A stretch of DNA of 64,000 nucleotides from Karalla daura. Lineage: Eukaryota; Chordata; Actinopteri; Chaetodontiformes; Leiognathidae. A model generated the notes under the pieces. The model was not told where the DNA came from. It ran no database searches and worked only from the letters and a program-made list of their open reading frames with translations. Positions 13,242 through 38,058 of this stretch are shown piece by piece (the first letter of the stretch is position 1; each line of letters begins with the position of its first letter). The stretch is from contig CM055205.1 in NCBI GenBank assembly GCA_029224185.1, positions 10,493,041-10,557,040 of the forward strand, read 5' to 3'. The position numbers were made by a program, and so were the translations under genes.

Positions 13242-15858
13242 TCATAGCAGCTGGCTCTGGCACAGCACCAAATAGGGAGTGCCGATCACTCTTATCTCTG
13301 ACCACTCGACACATTGCGCACAACTCTCCTTTCAAGGTGAAAAGTCTCAGATTAGCAGCAAGATATGAGCTGGATGGTTATTATTATTATTTTTTTAACG
13401 CTTACGCTTTGCTTATCTACTGCATCCTTTCGCCTATTAAGATCAAAAGTGCTTTTTCCTTTTTCTTGTTTGTCCAGATTACTTCCGTCAGCCCCCCCCC
13501 CCCTCTCTCTCTGTCTGTCTGCCTAAACCACTCATGTATACACCCACTTCCAAAACAGACTGCAGACTTGCCAACCTCTCTGAGGGATGAAATATTAACC
13601 AGCGCCGTGAGCATAATGACGCATCTCTGACAGATATTCTCATCCGTCTGCATAAAGGACATGGGGTTCAAAGCCTGAGATCTGACTGGTCTGTGTAATA
13701 ATGAACCATTCTCTTCTGTCATGACTAAGGTCATAAAGAGGCCCAACCTTCACTATCACAGCCACTAATTGATAACCATATTCAGTCCTTATGGCTGAAG
13801 GTCATTGTGGCTGCTGCCCTATGGGGAGCTAATAAGCTAAGAGAGGGTGTGGGCCAGAATCCATCTCCATTAAATTAAAGGAGCCTGGTCCTACAATGTG
13901 ACCTCTATTCACTATGATTTATTGCGCGAACTGAGTAAATGAACATCAAGCGCAAAGGACATACAGCTAATGAAATCATTGGCCCAGCAGTTAAGTCAGA
14001 TCAGATGTGAGTGGAGCCATAATTGAATAGACTTGTCGGGAAGTAAAAGGCACAGACGCACATTCCCTGCATCGCTGTTGTGTACGTCTCTCGTTTTATT
14101 AAGTTCTCTGACAGGCTCAGCATGCATGTCAGCTCGTGGCTTCTAATTTTAGAGGTAAGATGGCTCGCATGAATGAACCGACATTCATTAGCGGGAGACA
14201 GAAGTTGGAATCTCGCGAAGAGATACATCAATCTCACATGTGTTATTCCATATCTGAGCCCTTCATCCAGCTGGATTTAGGGACCCTGAGCTGTTGTCAG
14301 AGGGAAGGAGCGAGCGGGATGTCTCACTTTCCTCAGCGTCTTATTTCTTATCTTGTACTGCAGGGGAGCAGCGAGGGAGAAACAGCACAGGCGCTCAGGA
14401 CAGAGAGCAGCAGCCAATTTTGCTGGTCAGTTTGCGTCCAAATTAGCCCCAGTGGGATTAAAGTACAAAGCAATTTGAGGCAAAATCCCTTTGTATTTGT
14501 TCATTACTGCAGCCAGTTTGGAGCAGATTTCTTTTTGTTTTCACTTTTGAAAGGTTCGTGGCTTAAATACCTTATTGTTTCCAGGAATCAAGAACATATT
14601 CTTTTTGGTATTACTGAAGCGACACCCACCACATAGAGGAAGTAAAAAGAAAAGAATAAATGCAATAGGAAGAGGAAAAACAGATTGGATTTCACTGGGG
14701 TGTAAAATTCTACCTCCAGCAATCCCATTCATTAAGTTCTGTAGTCTTTGCTGTCTTAAAGTGCCTTAAAAGAACCATCAACTAAATACTAATGCTTAAA
14801 TTTTGACTCCTTGGAGCAAATTTGATGAGGGAAAGTTCCCTATGACACAGATCATATGTCTTCTATTGTGTCTTTGATCCAGTTGTTTTGCTTGATATTC
14901 AGGACACTGGGTAAAGGGTCACTAGACAGGATGTATTGCATGCAGTCACTAGATGGTGCTCTTTACTTAAACTGTTCTCATGTGATCCTAACTGCCTGTG
15001 GCATTGGGTCAAACACTGACCGCTCCTCAAATCCGCTTGACTCATGTTCTTCAAATCCGTCAAATGCAAGAGATCTCAGTCGTAAGCTGTGCAGCTGTTG
15101 GACTGTGTCCAACTGCAGTTTTTCATGCAGGTCAGTTACGCTTAGTTGGCCTCCAGCCAATGAATCAAGACCCATCTCGGACTTATTTTTAAAAGGGACA
15201 AAATCGCTGGAGTAGCTTTGGATTTCTGTGAGGCCTCCTAAAAAAAGAGGTGACTTTGTTTGAATAACTCTGCAGGACGTTGGGTTAAGCTTTAAGCCTC
15301 AATGAAAATCTGCATGTACTGCAGGGATAAGAGAAAACCTTTTAATGTTGCAAGCAAATCTGCTGTGCCCTCGCGAGTATAGCGGCGCTTGATTCTGAAT
15401 TGATTAAATGGGTTCTGCCTCTGATTTCACAATGAAGGGAAACCGGGCGGTTGCATGTGTGGGATAATTGATGGTTTGAATAGGCGGTGAGGTTGAAAAT
15501 GCAGACCTGTACAAGAGACCTCCTTGTAGCTGTGAAAGCTCCAGATCTCTATCAAGGAAACGAGACCCCCTTTTTTTCAGTTCCGGATGGGGGCACATCA
15601 GCCTCACAGAGAGAAGTGTCAACTGGTTTCAACTGGAGAGCAGCGGAGAGGGAAGAAAGGGGACGGAAAGAGAAGGAGGAATAAAAGACTTTGGCAAGAC
15701 ACCAAGTGGTGCAGGTGTCTGCCTGACAACAGGCTGCACTAGTGCAACGCACACTCTGGGCGAGTGTGGTCTGGCCTGAGCAGCACCGAGAGAGTATATG
15801 GGTAAATAACGTCGAGCCAAAACAGTCACACACACAGGGAAGGGCTGTTTGTTTTCCC

Positions 15859-15890
<32 letters not shown>

Positions 15891-16693
15891 GTGTATTTGT
15901 GTGTGCGTACATTGTCCATTCATTCAGGGGACGAATAGATCCTTTCACCATTCTTGTGAACATCAAGGCAGGATTTCAGGACACTTTGTGTCTTGAAATT
16001 TTTGTCCAGATCCACCCAAAGTCCAAGTAAAGCTGCGCGACGTAACCACAGAAACGCCTCCAAACATACATCAGGCCAAAGCTTGAAAAGAGTTGAACAA
16101 ATGTCTCATGCTTAATTTGCTTGATATATTGGATGAATCAATCTACCAAATTAACTAAATTCCTTATTGAAAAGAGTTCTCTAGCTGGGAACCAGCCTGT
16201 GTAAGCATTGTGAAAGTTTTTCTCCTCTTGTCCTGTTGTATGCTCCCAATACACTGTCTAAAGCAGGGATGTCCAAATGTATTTAACTGAGGACCAGATC
16301 CAAAAAAAAAGCATGAATGCCAAAGAGGCAGCAACAAAATTAATTTGTTGTCAGAGAGAATTATCAGTTGTTTCTAGAATCAATTACTTGACCCAGAGCC
16401 TTCCTGTGTGGACTGTGAATGTTTGAGTATGCTGGCACTGTTGTGGTACCTGCCCAAGGTAAAAAAAAAAAAGAAGACATATTTTGACATTGGGTCATGG
16501 TGGAGCCATGGCTAGTAAAAAAACACATTTGCATGAAACAAGTCGTTGACTGTGAAAACAGTGACTGGGCTGGACTTTGGACATCTTTAGGCTGAAGGGA
16601 GTAGAACAATTACACCTTTGGCACACACTCATATCTCATATCACTATCTTCTATGTCAATGTCAGTGACACACACACACACACACACAAAACA

Positions 16694-16744
<51 letters not shown>

Positions 16745-17199
16745 GCACACGAACACAAAAGACAGCACATCAGCTCGTTATATATGTTGCTACAAACCTT
16801 GGAGTTTTTCCCTTACATTTCTGGATGTTTGTCCACATAGAAACTCATGCCCGGTCTAGTTTAGTTTAGTTTAAAAGTCTAACTTTGAAGGTTAACGTTT
16901 ATCCCCTCGCCATTCAGCTCTGACTACACAGTCACTGAATAAGTCGTTAGAAGTCTGTGGAGCAGCAATTACAGCTTGAGGCAAATCGCTGCAGAGTGAT
17001 GACAGGGCTAACAGGGCTTAGCATCAGAATTCTGCGTCAAGCCTATTATAGTGTAAGCTACAACACCGGAAGTATGGAAAAATAAAACGCTGTTTGTTCA
17101 ATCATGTGAACGCTGTATAAAATAATGGGGATATAGACTCCTATTAAATAGCAGAAAATTAATGTTTTGCGTAGTTCCAATCGTTATTTCTCATACCGT
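13241..17199. other. non-coding sequence
   Basis: No supported gene. It contains a (CT)n run near 15860-15889 and a compound (CA)n array at 16668-16742. Confidence 0.55.
16668..16742 (+). repeat. compound (CA)n microsatellite
   Basis: Two CA blocks separated by AAAACAAG. Confidence 0.95.
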
Positions 17200-17870
17200 G
17201 TATACGCGCTAAGACGGCTGTGGCGTCCATCGACCGTGCCGGATGTGCTTTTATTGTGAAGGGCCGGGAGGGAACGCTGCGTTGTCTCGATGGCCGACTT
17301 GCCACAGGTCAGAGCTGAGGAGCCCAACGTGGAGGAGAGGATGTGGGTATGCTGACATCTGCAAGCCAGAGGTTTAACTGGGAGACCAGCGCAGCCAGGC
17401 GGACAAACAACGACCTCCATGAAACTCCCGAGACATGTAACTTGCCGTTGAGGTAACTTCTCTCTAAGCTTTGTACAGAGGTGGGGAGGTGAGGGGGGAA
17501 GTGAGGGCTGCGCTGCCGTTTACTGTCACACTGTACGGTGCGTTTCAAAGCACACTTTTCTCGCTCGGTAACTTAATCCCTGTGTCTCGAGTGGACTTTC
17601 CTCGCTCGTTAGCCGCTGGCGTGACAGCCGGGCTGACGCAGTTGTGGACGAGCTGCAGAGACGCTGGCCCGGTGTTTGTTTGGCCGTCTCTCCGGAGAGC
17701 CCGGACTCACTGCGCTTTCTGTGTCACAGCTGTGCAGCGCAGGACAAATCATAACACGCATTTGGCAGACCTGTTGATTAAAACTGTGACTGCGAGTGAA
17801 CTCCACTCTCACTCTGTGTCACCTGTGCCAACCCCCCACCCCCCCTCCACCTCAGCTCCACGAAGCTGAG
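17200..17870 (+). promoter_or_regulatory. CpG-rich block, possible promoter and untranslated first exon of galnt4-like
   Basis: This stretch is clearly richer in CpG than its flanks and has no convincing coding frame. A GTAACT at about 17453 follows TTGAG and could be the donor of an untranslated exon that splices to the acceptor ending at 21094. The link is inferred from position and from the fact that the first coding exon begins with an acceptor. A 132-codon open frame from 17471 shows no domain and is probably chance. Confidence 0.3.
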
Positions 17871-18459
17871 AAAATAACTACGGTTGATAAGAAGTCACCT
17901 AAGATCAAAGAGAGATTAACCGATATGCCACTGAACTTCTTAGATGTGGAGGCTTTACTTTTGCTTTCATGTCACGACTTACATTGGTGACATCCTCTCT
18001 GATTTGATAAAGAAAGTCAATAGAAGGGCTTGGGATATAGAAATAGATGGAGTTATAGTTAGATGCATAGACATATGTACATATATATATAGAAAGCTCG
18101 ACAGATTTAAAATAGTTAAAAAACACTTTTTACAGAGCAATAAGACATGAAGAAATGCAGTCATTATAAATAGTCACTGCAGGGTTGCAAAGCATGGGTG
18201 CGACAGTAGTTTCAGGCTATGTGAAACTGCGAGCAGCAGAGAGAGTACACTACAGGATGCACCTACAGGATGTAAATAGCAGATGGGTATGTGCGAGGAT
18301 AGCAGCAATTATATCAAGTTAAGATGAGTAGTGGTCCTGTTGATGTCCTGGCACGAGTTCTCAAATATCTACGAGATAATGAGTCTTGATGGGTAGTCAG
18401 GTGCTGTCATTCACATCCAAATTTAAGTCTGCTTAAATTTCACACACACTCTCACACAT

Positions 18460-18527
<68 letters not shown>

Positions 18528-20600
18528 CCATGCTGACTGACATGACTCATCACACATGGCATCAGAACAACACTATGTCAACTGACTAGTTCCCATGTTG
18601 TCTGAAGAGCAGCGTCACACCTATTATAAATGACACGCCTGTTCTGATAATAAGGAAACGGGCCTAGATTATCCACACAGAGCAGTTCTCATGAGTCGGC
18701 CGCTTTGTTTCTGCTTCATAACCGTGACATAAATTATTGACCTGTCATTGTTTCTCACTGCGCTGGGTTTTTAAGGTTGGGCGAGCGTGACGGGGTGAAA
18801 CTTGCACCACAGATTGCAGCTTGGGAAGAAAACCTTATCCCTCGCCTGCTTTGTTTTGTTTCATTCCCTCCCAGTCCCAAAAAAAGGAAAAAGTAGGAGG
18901 ATTTGAAGCTGCATCTTAGGCCCCGAGAACCCCCCCCCGCCCTCCCCACACACACACACACACACACACACTCCCCTCTCCTGCTCACTCCTAACAGCTT
19001 CCCCAGTAAGGCTATCAGATTCACAGAGAGTGGAAGGTGTGATGGACAGCTAATAAAAGGGGGTTTTGTCTGCAGGCGTCTCCATTTTGTAACCTCAGGG
19101 CTTGCGAGTCCTCTGGCCAGGGCCCAGGCCGGAGTGAATGGGCTGTTACTTCTTCTTCTTCTCCTGCTGCTGCTGCGACTGCTGCCTTGAAGGACTCGCA
19201 GCAGAAATCGAGTTCCTACAGAGCTCTTGATTCTCACACTGCACTTGGCGCGCACCGTTTTCACTTCTGTTTGACAGCGTATGCTCTGGTGTCACGTGAC
19301 GTGTATCCAGAGAAAAGGAATAGAAATAACCATTATTGTGAGGAAGGGGAAGCACCCCCGGTCTGACAGACGTCTGTCTGTCTGTGTGTGTCTGTGTGTG
19401 GGTTTGCCCCTCGGGACTGGAGCTGTGTCTGACTGAAACTGGTTGCCATTAGTTTAAAACGACGCCCTGTTGTATTATTAATGCGGCGCAATTATGTGAT
19501 TACATCCAACACAGCGTCGACACGTCTAAGTGGACCGTCTGTGCCAAGCCGAGCTGATCTGTCAGATGCCACTGTTTAAAATTGCTGCCTCCGTGCGTCT
19601 GCAAACCCGGGATAATCCTATTTTTAAATGCAGGAAAGAGGGCTTTATCTGTGAGCAAACAGTCCGCCCAGGTTTTTGAGCAACTTCTCCTTTTCCCCTC
19701 TGCCATGGGGGGGACGGAAATCCGACAACCGACCCCTCAGTTCCTGATGGCTTTAAAAATAGAACCAGCCAAATAAAAGGGCACGTTTGATCTCGTCGAT
19801 TACTCTTACCCTGGCTTATGTAATGCATGTGCACATCGTAACATGAAAGTGTTTTGCAAGAGACGGGCGCAAAACATCTTGCCACACTGTGGCATCAGTC
19901 GGAGACAAAGAGCGTTGCAAGAGCCCGACTGGCAACAAGCGTTTTCGAGCTTATTAAGATGTTTTAGTTTCAGCTGTGCATTTGGCAGAAAGACGGTGAT
20001 GTAATCTCGCGGCCAGAGGAGATTGTTAAATTAATATTGCTGGCGAGGCTGAGCGCGAGTTGGCTGAGCATGTAAACGCTGTCAAAACTTTGGGCGAAAC
20101 CTCCGCCCTAATAGAGCCTCACAGTGATGTGATGTGACAAAAAGAGCTGCGCCGTTTTAATGAAGTCCATCAGCCTCAGCGCGTCTCTGTCGGAGTGCAC
20201 CACGAGCCCAATTTATTTAGCACATTACTGTACTGTAAGCTGTAATTTGGCCTCTGCCATCTCCGCAATTTGTGTTTAATGAGCATCTTAATTCGGCCCT
20301 GAGCAAGCGATTTTTATTTATGATGTTGGCTTTGATTGCTTCTTGTCTGCTTCCATCGCAGCTTTGTTCCCAGGGGCGAACGCTGTCTTGCTGAGGTGTC
20401 AGTGTTTAGGTGAATCGCTTCAACTGTGAATGGATTTGTTAGCGGAATAAACTCCATTCTGATGTGAAGAGCCTAGATTAAAAAGCTCTTTCTTAAATCC
20501 TCTCCTGGCGGTGGTGGTTACTCAGTGCCATTGTTGCCCCCCCCTCCTCACAATAGCTGAATTAAGGCTCATTTGATTACAGGCTTCCCACTCAGTGTTT
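17871..20600. other. non-coding sequence upstream of the first galnt4-like coding exon
   Basis: Includes a long (CA)n array at 18461-18525, a C-run with (CA)n at about 18930-18971, and an AT-rich low-repeat stretch at about 19440-20480 that could contain conserved non-coding elements. If the first exon is at 17.2-17.9 kb, this is intron. Confidence 0.5.
18461..18525 (+). repeat. (CA)n microsatellite
   Basis: About 32 uninterrupted CA units. Confidence 0.95.
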
Positions 20601-20677
20601 GTCCATCCATCCATTATCTAACGCAGTGTCTGCTGAAGGCCGGGAATACACTCTGGAGAGGTCTCCAGTCCATCACA

Positions 20678-20728
<51 letters not shown>

Positions 20729-20910
20729 CGCTCACCATTCACTCTCACATTCATACCTAGGGACCTAGTCTCTGATCAACCCTAAGTGTGCTTTTCTGTG
20801 AACATGGGGAATCCAGAGTACCAGGAGGAGTACATGCAAACTCAACACAGAAAATCCCTTGGTCTTATTGGGCTTTGAACCCAGGACCAGCAATGAGCAA
20901 CCTTCATATG
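20600..20910 (-). repeat. dispersed teleost repeat, copy 4 (reverse) with internal (CA)23
   Basis: Reverse orientation of the family: CCATCCATCCATTATCTAAC, TCTCCAGTCCATCACAGGAC, the CA array at 20680-20725, CACCATTCACTCTCACATTC, ATGCAAACTCAACACAGAAA and TTGAACCCAGGACCAGCAA. The microsatellite lies inside the element. Confidence 0.7.
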
Positions 20911-21160
20911 TAAACAAAATCACATGATTGCAACATATCATTAAAGCAGTGCTCTTTCCTCTCTCTCTTTTAAACACATCCACATTCACTGGGGTTCGAG
21001 GGGAAACTTCTAGCTGTAATTTGACATCTTACAATCATTCTAAGTCTCTGACCGAAACTCCTAATGTCTGTCTTTGTCCTCCTCTGTCCTCCAGAGATTT
21101 GTGTCCTGTGGGACACCCTGAAGCTCAGCCTCTCCCAGAGCGTCCCGGGGGCTTTCGGTC

Positions 21161-32815
<11,655 letters not shown>

Positions 32816-32824
32816 GAGGGAGGA

Positions 32825-32873
<49 letters not shown>

Positions 32874-35800
32874 TGGGGAAACCTCAAGTGACCTTGTTTT
32901 ACCGTAGTGCAATTACCGCAGTGGATGCCCTCCTCGCTGCTCCCAGTCCTCCTGCCCTCCAAGCCTGAGCTCCATGTGAATGGAAGTGGTGAAAAGGTCA
33001 CTTTAAGCCAACGACTCACACAATGCAGCGCTCCTCATGCCCGTGTGAACGACTGAACGAGTGCTGGTTGCAGCGTAGTGAATGACAATTGCAAGGAGAG
33101 GTTTGTTTGTTTGTTTGTTTGTTTTTGTTTTGTCAAAGCAGCTGAACTCGAGACTTTCACTCTTGTGCTGCTTTCATCCAAGTGCCTCTGCAACCAAAAG
33201 GGACTCCAGCACACATCTGAAGTGTCATTATCGTCATGATGTCTTTCATCTGAAGCACTTGAAAGCAGCGAAAACTGTCCAGCACATGAAAGAAGTGCCT
33301 TTTTCGACTAGACGAGGGAAGAGGGGAAGAAGCATTTCCTAGATAAACTTACATGCGAAATCATGCTGCACTACAAAACGTGATGTGCAATTTAGATTAA
33401 GTGTTATTGTTAGGTCGTCGTTCTTGTCTGTCCTTAGTTTGTAAAAGCAAAAAAAAAGCTAAAGATGGGCTGCTCAAAGAGGCCGCGCCAGGAATGTGAG
33501 GTCAGCAGCATTTTTGCCCTAAACCAGCTACTTCCAAACATGCTCCATCATGTGAGAGGGAGAGGGAGAGGGAGCGCTGTGGTCATACTACACTGCCTCT
33601 CAATGCTATCTGTCGTGTGTGGAGCCCGCTCCCTGGTAAAATGCTGCCTGGACAAGACTTGAAGCATTCATTAGAGCGCTTGCGCTAAGTGCAATTTGCC
33701 CCAGAGGGCACGGCGAAGTAGACAGGAATGTCGCGGTCCATTCTTCCCCGGCGTGCGTCACCGTGCCTTTGAAAAAGGTTGTCAGCCCGCAAAGAATCTC
33801 TTTGTGCCGAGAGAAAAAAAACAACAAAAAACAACATAAAAAAACAAAAAAACGTGCCAGTGGAAATCGGTTGCGTTTCAAACATTTCAAAAATCCCTGA
33901 AACGACACTGGCCCGATGCACTTATGCTGACACGAAGCGGCCCGGAGGTAGCGCCTGCTAATCCTTTTGATTTGACTGTGCCAGACTGTTATGATAAGAC
34001 TCCTAGCGTGTGTACTGTACTTGAAGCGGCATGTGAGATGTACTCCTGTGTTGTTATTTCCACTGACGACCCTGTTTGTGCTCCTACTGGGATCCCAGGA
34101 CCAAGACACGCAATGCAAGTGTTTGTGGGAATGTTTGTTGTCGTGTTGCAGCTGTATTTGCCGAAGATTGCTTATCGCACAGCGATGTTTGGCCCGTGCG
34201 ACCCTTTGACTTGGCGAATATGAGATATTCCTTAAGTCAGTGGATGCGCTGGGTAAACAAGTAAGAGGCAAACAAGTTTTGCAGGGTGTGTGGGGGGGAA
34301 GGGGGTGGGGGGTTTATATGTACATAATGTTTGGTTTGAACGAGCAGGGTTTGGCAGTGGGATGGTAAAGCAAGCACCTCTAGAACTACTGATACAGCAA
34401 AAGGGACAATGATTACTTGATATGAAGGAGAGGGGACCTGAAAACTGAATGGGACAGATGTTTCACGGTTGATTTACGATGTTGGGATGCCAGAAAGAAT
34501 TAAAAAAAAGTCTAACCACACACACACACACTCTGTCTCTTTCTGTCTCTGTATCTCAGCTCTGCAGGCGGTATGTTTTACAGATAATCTGCCTGTAATG
34601 CAACAACGGAGGCTTTTATCTTATCTCTGCCCTTTGCCAGTAGATGTGACGCCACGTACAGCGGAGGGGTGAACTGTGCTGCAGCCTCCACGCTCCATGT
34701 TGTTTTCAATGCGCAAAAAAGACAACACAGTACAGAAAGGAGCATTTATTTTTAAGGCTGTATTCTGCTGCCAAGCTCCCACAAGCTCTCGCTTACCTTT
34801 CTCTCCGACTGCGGGACTCCACACACAGGATTGACTGTCTTGTGGCTCCACCTACTGGCAGTGAAGCAAACGACTTCGGAGCCGGTGGAAGCTTCTTGCA
34901 CGAATTGGATAGAGGTCGAGAATGTAAATGAGTGATATCTTGAGCTTGCACTTTCAGCTTGTCTACAATGCAGACTGAATCAGGAGATGAAAGGAGTGAG
35001 TCAGAGTGTACATCAAAATGGCTCGATAGCTCTGCCCTTGAGCCACACGCCTGCTCGCTAAAGCTGAGCGAGTTGTGCACAAAATCACAAATCTGCCTCA
35101 TCTTTCATAGAAGGGAGTGTCCTGTTAGGTCGGAGGAGCAATGAATAGAGGAAGTAAGGGGAAACAGGACATGCAGCTACAGACAGGGGCCTCCTTTTGT
35201 AAAGCTGGGCGAGGCAGGAGGGTGATGACACCGGACAGATGTGTATCTGTGCTGCCGCCGGAGTGAACGCTGTGTTGACTGTCGCTCATAATCTCTCAAC
35301 GCTCTTTTGACAGTAAATGATGGCTTCATCTATCTGCCGAGACACCGGTTTACATGCTTTCACACGCACTGCCTGTCTGCCATACAAATGCCCCTCATAC
35401 CACTCGGATTCCTTGAAGTCTTCTTCAATAACAACAGTGTGACAGGCCTGTTGGCCTCAATGCCTTTTTATTTATTTCCTCCTCAGACCAGGTTGAGTGC
35501 TTTGACGGCTTTAAATCTTGCTGCCTGTGGCCTTCATTGAATTTGCAGCGTCTGGCCGTGGTCTGTCCACTTTTCCAGTATGACCCTCACAGTCTGCCTG
35601 AGAAAACTTTTATCCATGTTCAAGCCGGGTCGTAAAAAAAGAGACATTAAGATGACATGAGGTGCAGGCACACGAGGATCAACCAGTGTGTCAGAGAAAG
35701 CTGCTCTGGTTTCAAATGCAAGTGTGGTGTCTCTGCTACACACACACACACACACACACATACTCACATATCAGGAGGCACTCCATTTGACCTAAACATG

Positions 35801-37499
35801 CATGTTTTGGGATTGTGGGGTGAAAACCAGAGCGGCGTCAGTCTCTGCTTCACATGATTATTTGATTTACTACATTAGATCAATTTCCCACTGGTATTTC
35901 AGTCCTACTGAATTCACAGGGAATTTACAAGGGAGACCTGACCGAGATAACAGCAACACAGTTACAGTAGAAAATTCACACAGAGATGAATTAAAATGCA
36001 CTGACACTTTAATGCCGACCGCCTGGATTCTAGCCTTATCTCCAGTGCTTCAAATTCAGTGAATGGAACAAGGTTTTGAAGATGGAGAGCAGATGTTCGA
36101 TTGTTTCAAGCATCGGGAGCTGAAAACCCAAGAGCCTTTTTTTTCTTCTTTTTTTTCAAATTCAGGTTTTACTCCAGGAACAATAACATGAAGAAAGTTT
36201 CCAAATGGAAGGAGAAAATAAATAAATATGAATTGTCTATAAATCATTTTCATGTTTGTCACGGATGGATTGTTGCTGTTATATGAGATAGATTAACAAT
36301 AAGAAAAATCAACTGGAAAGATGACTACTCAGTCCTAAGGTGCACATAGAGCTCACCATTGTTTTTTTTCCCTGTTAATACATTTGCACCAAATATCTCT
36401 TGCATGGAAAATGTCCTCCATCATCCACTGCTAAATGAAAAGGCCCTCATGCATTAACATTAATATTGTGTCTCTGACAGACACGACGAGCTCAGTCTAC
36501 CGTGCCATATTACAACACTCCGGCTGACTTGTTACCTTCCCGTGTCTCTTTGTGGTTTTCACAATATGTCTACTCGATCAAACACTACGCCACTCGAATT
36601 ACCTTCTCGGCCTGAATGGTCGCCTTAATTATTTAGCATTTTAATTTGCTTAAACATACATTTTGTGTCAGATTTCATCTTTGCTGTCAAGAGTTTTCAT
36701 ATCAGTTTCATATGAGGGACACCTGGCTGCATATAAAACAAGACCAGCAAGGTGAATGATTTCTGCTCTTGGTTATCAGAGGTCATGGTCAAATAAACTC
36801 AAAATATGATCATCTGTTAAAAAAGTCTCAACAGAAAAACTCTTAACAGTCTGGTTAAGCCTGTTGTTTTTCATTCTTTCATTCCTTTTTGCTGCTGATA
36901 AACTGTAGTTGAACCTGACTTTCACCTAGGTCAATTTACAATAGTACTAATACTATAAACACCGGGATTAACTACCTTTCCCTTCAAATTAAAAGCACAC
37001 ATAATTTCAAAATATCCTTTAATTACAAATGCCCGCTAAAATAATTTTGACGATTCTCAACTATTAGAGGAGAGATGTAATAATTCATTATAAAAATAAT
37101 GTTATGTCTTAACTGTTATCACGCTTTTGCGTGCCTTTTGCCTTTTACTTTGAAACCCTTCTACCGGATATGTAGCTAGGCGCTAGCTGGGCTAGCTTGG
37201 AAGTTGTTGCAAACTTCCAGTCAAGTTCAAGTCGCATGGAGTCATTAGTGGACTCTGTGTTTAGACCTGAACACAGTCCATGGACATGTGAGGGGCACAA
37301 TTATACCGAGGGGGAGGGAGCTAAAAAATGAAGGTGACTTAGCAATTTATTTGGTCGCTGGAGGAAGTTTTTGATTTGACCTAGATTTGTGTTGTATTTG
37401 CAGCGAGGAGCCAACAGGTAAGGTAGTTTTAGATAGATAATCCTGGGAGATAACGTTGGCTAATCCGAACTGTTAATCCTTTCACACTTCGCTGCGAGA
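32816..37499. other. spacer between the two GALNT genes, including the galnt4-like 3' UTR
   Basis: Begins with a (GA)n-rich purine tract at about 32820-32873, directly after the galnt4-like stop. I see no AATAAA soon after it; an ATTAAA at 34499-34504 is a possible poly(A) signal. There is a (GAGGGA)n hexamer run near 33556-33575, and a partial copy of the dispersed repeat at about 35740-35835. Long open frames on the minus strand near 33606-34271 have no recognisable domain and are not called. Confidence 0.6.
35740..35835 (-). repeat. fragment of the dispersed teleost repeat (reverse) with (CA)n
   Basis: A (CA)10 tract is followed by TGACCTAAACATGCATGTTT, TGGGATTGTGGGGTGAAAAC and CAGAG, the reverse orientation of the core. 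Confidence 0.5.
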
Positions 37500-37708
37500 A
37501 GAAGAGGAGGAGGAGAGAAGGAGGAGGAGGAGGAGTGTCCTAGTGCTACGTCCACTGAAGTTCCGCTCAACTAGTAGGCTAAACTCCGCAGACACGCAAT
37601 GCGAACTAAAGGCATTTGAGGAGGAACAAGCGGAGTTATGCGAACCAAACCAGGAAGTGTTGCAGTAAAACCATGCGGAGGCTGGTGAGGGTGACCCGGT
37701 AGGACGCG
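37500..37708 (+). promoter_or_regulatory. galnt12: galnt12 5' leader / core promoter region with upstream ORFs
   Basis: A (GGA)n-rich stretch at about 37503-37536 is followed by a leader containing three upstream ATGs. These open short frames at 37599-37619 (6 codons plus stop), 37638-37688 (16 plus stop) and 37673-37702 (9 plus stop). The last two overlap in different frames and all end before the main ATG at 37709. No TATA box stands out. The transcription start is unknown, so it is not certain that all three are transcribed. Confidence 0.5.
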
Positions 37709-38058
37709 ATGGCAGCCTGCGGAAGAAGGAGCAGACCCCGGCTGCTCTTCGGCCTCGTCGGCGTCACTTTGGTGGGCTACCTCATCTTCTTCAGACACGG
37801 AGACGTGAGCGGCCCGGCTCAGGGGCAGGACCCCGGGCTGCCGGCGGAGGCAGACCACGAGCAGCTGAAGAAACCCGTGTATGAGAGGCCCCCCATGGAC
37901 CCCAGCAGCCCGGGGGAGATGGGCAGAGCCGTCAAGCTGAGCCTGGTGGGAGAGGAGAAGCTGAAGGAGGAGGAGAGCATCAAGAAGCACCAGATCAACA
38001 CGTATGTCAGTGACAGGGTGTCCCTGCACCGCAGGCTGCCGGAGAGGTGGAACCCTCT
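37709..38058 (+). CDS. galnt12: galnt12 exon 1 (coding part)
   Basis: Encodes residues 1-116 and two bases of codon 117: cytoplasmic tail, membrane anchor (LLFGLVGVTLVGYLIFF) and stem ending at LPERWNP. Donor GTGAGT at 38059. The exon extends upstream as 5' UTR for an unknown distance. Confidence 0.93.

Noticed and set aside
14136..14636. 166-codon + strand open frame
   Set aside because: No family resemblance, no splice context and AT-rich surroundings; treated as chance.
17471..17869. 132-codon open frame in the CpG-rich block
   Set aside because: No recognisable domain; GC-rich sequence has few stop codons, so open frames are expected.
33606..34271. 221-codon minus-strand open reading frame downstream of galnt4-like
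   Set aside because: No recognisable domain, a poly-Phe stretch from an A-rich run, and no supporting exon context.
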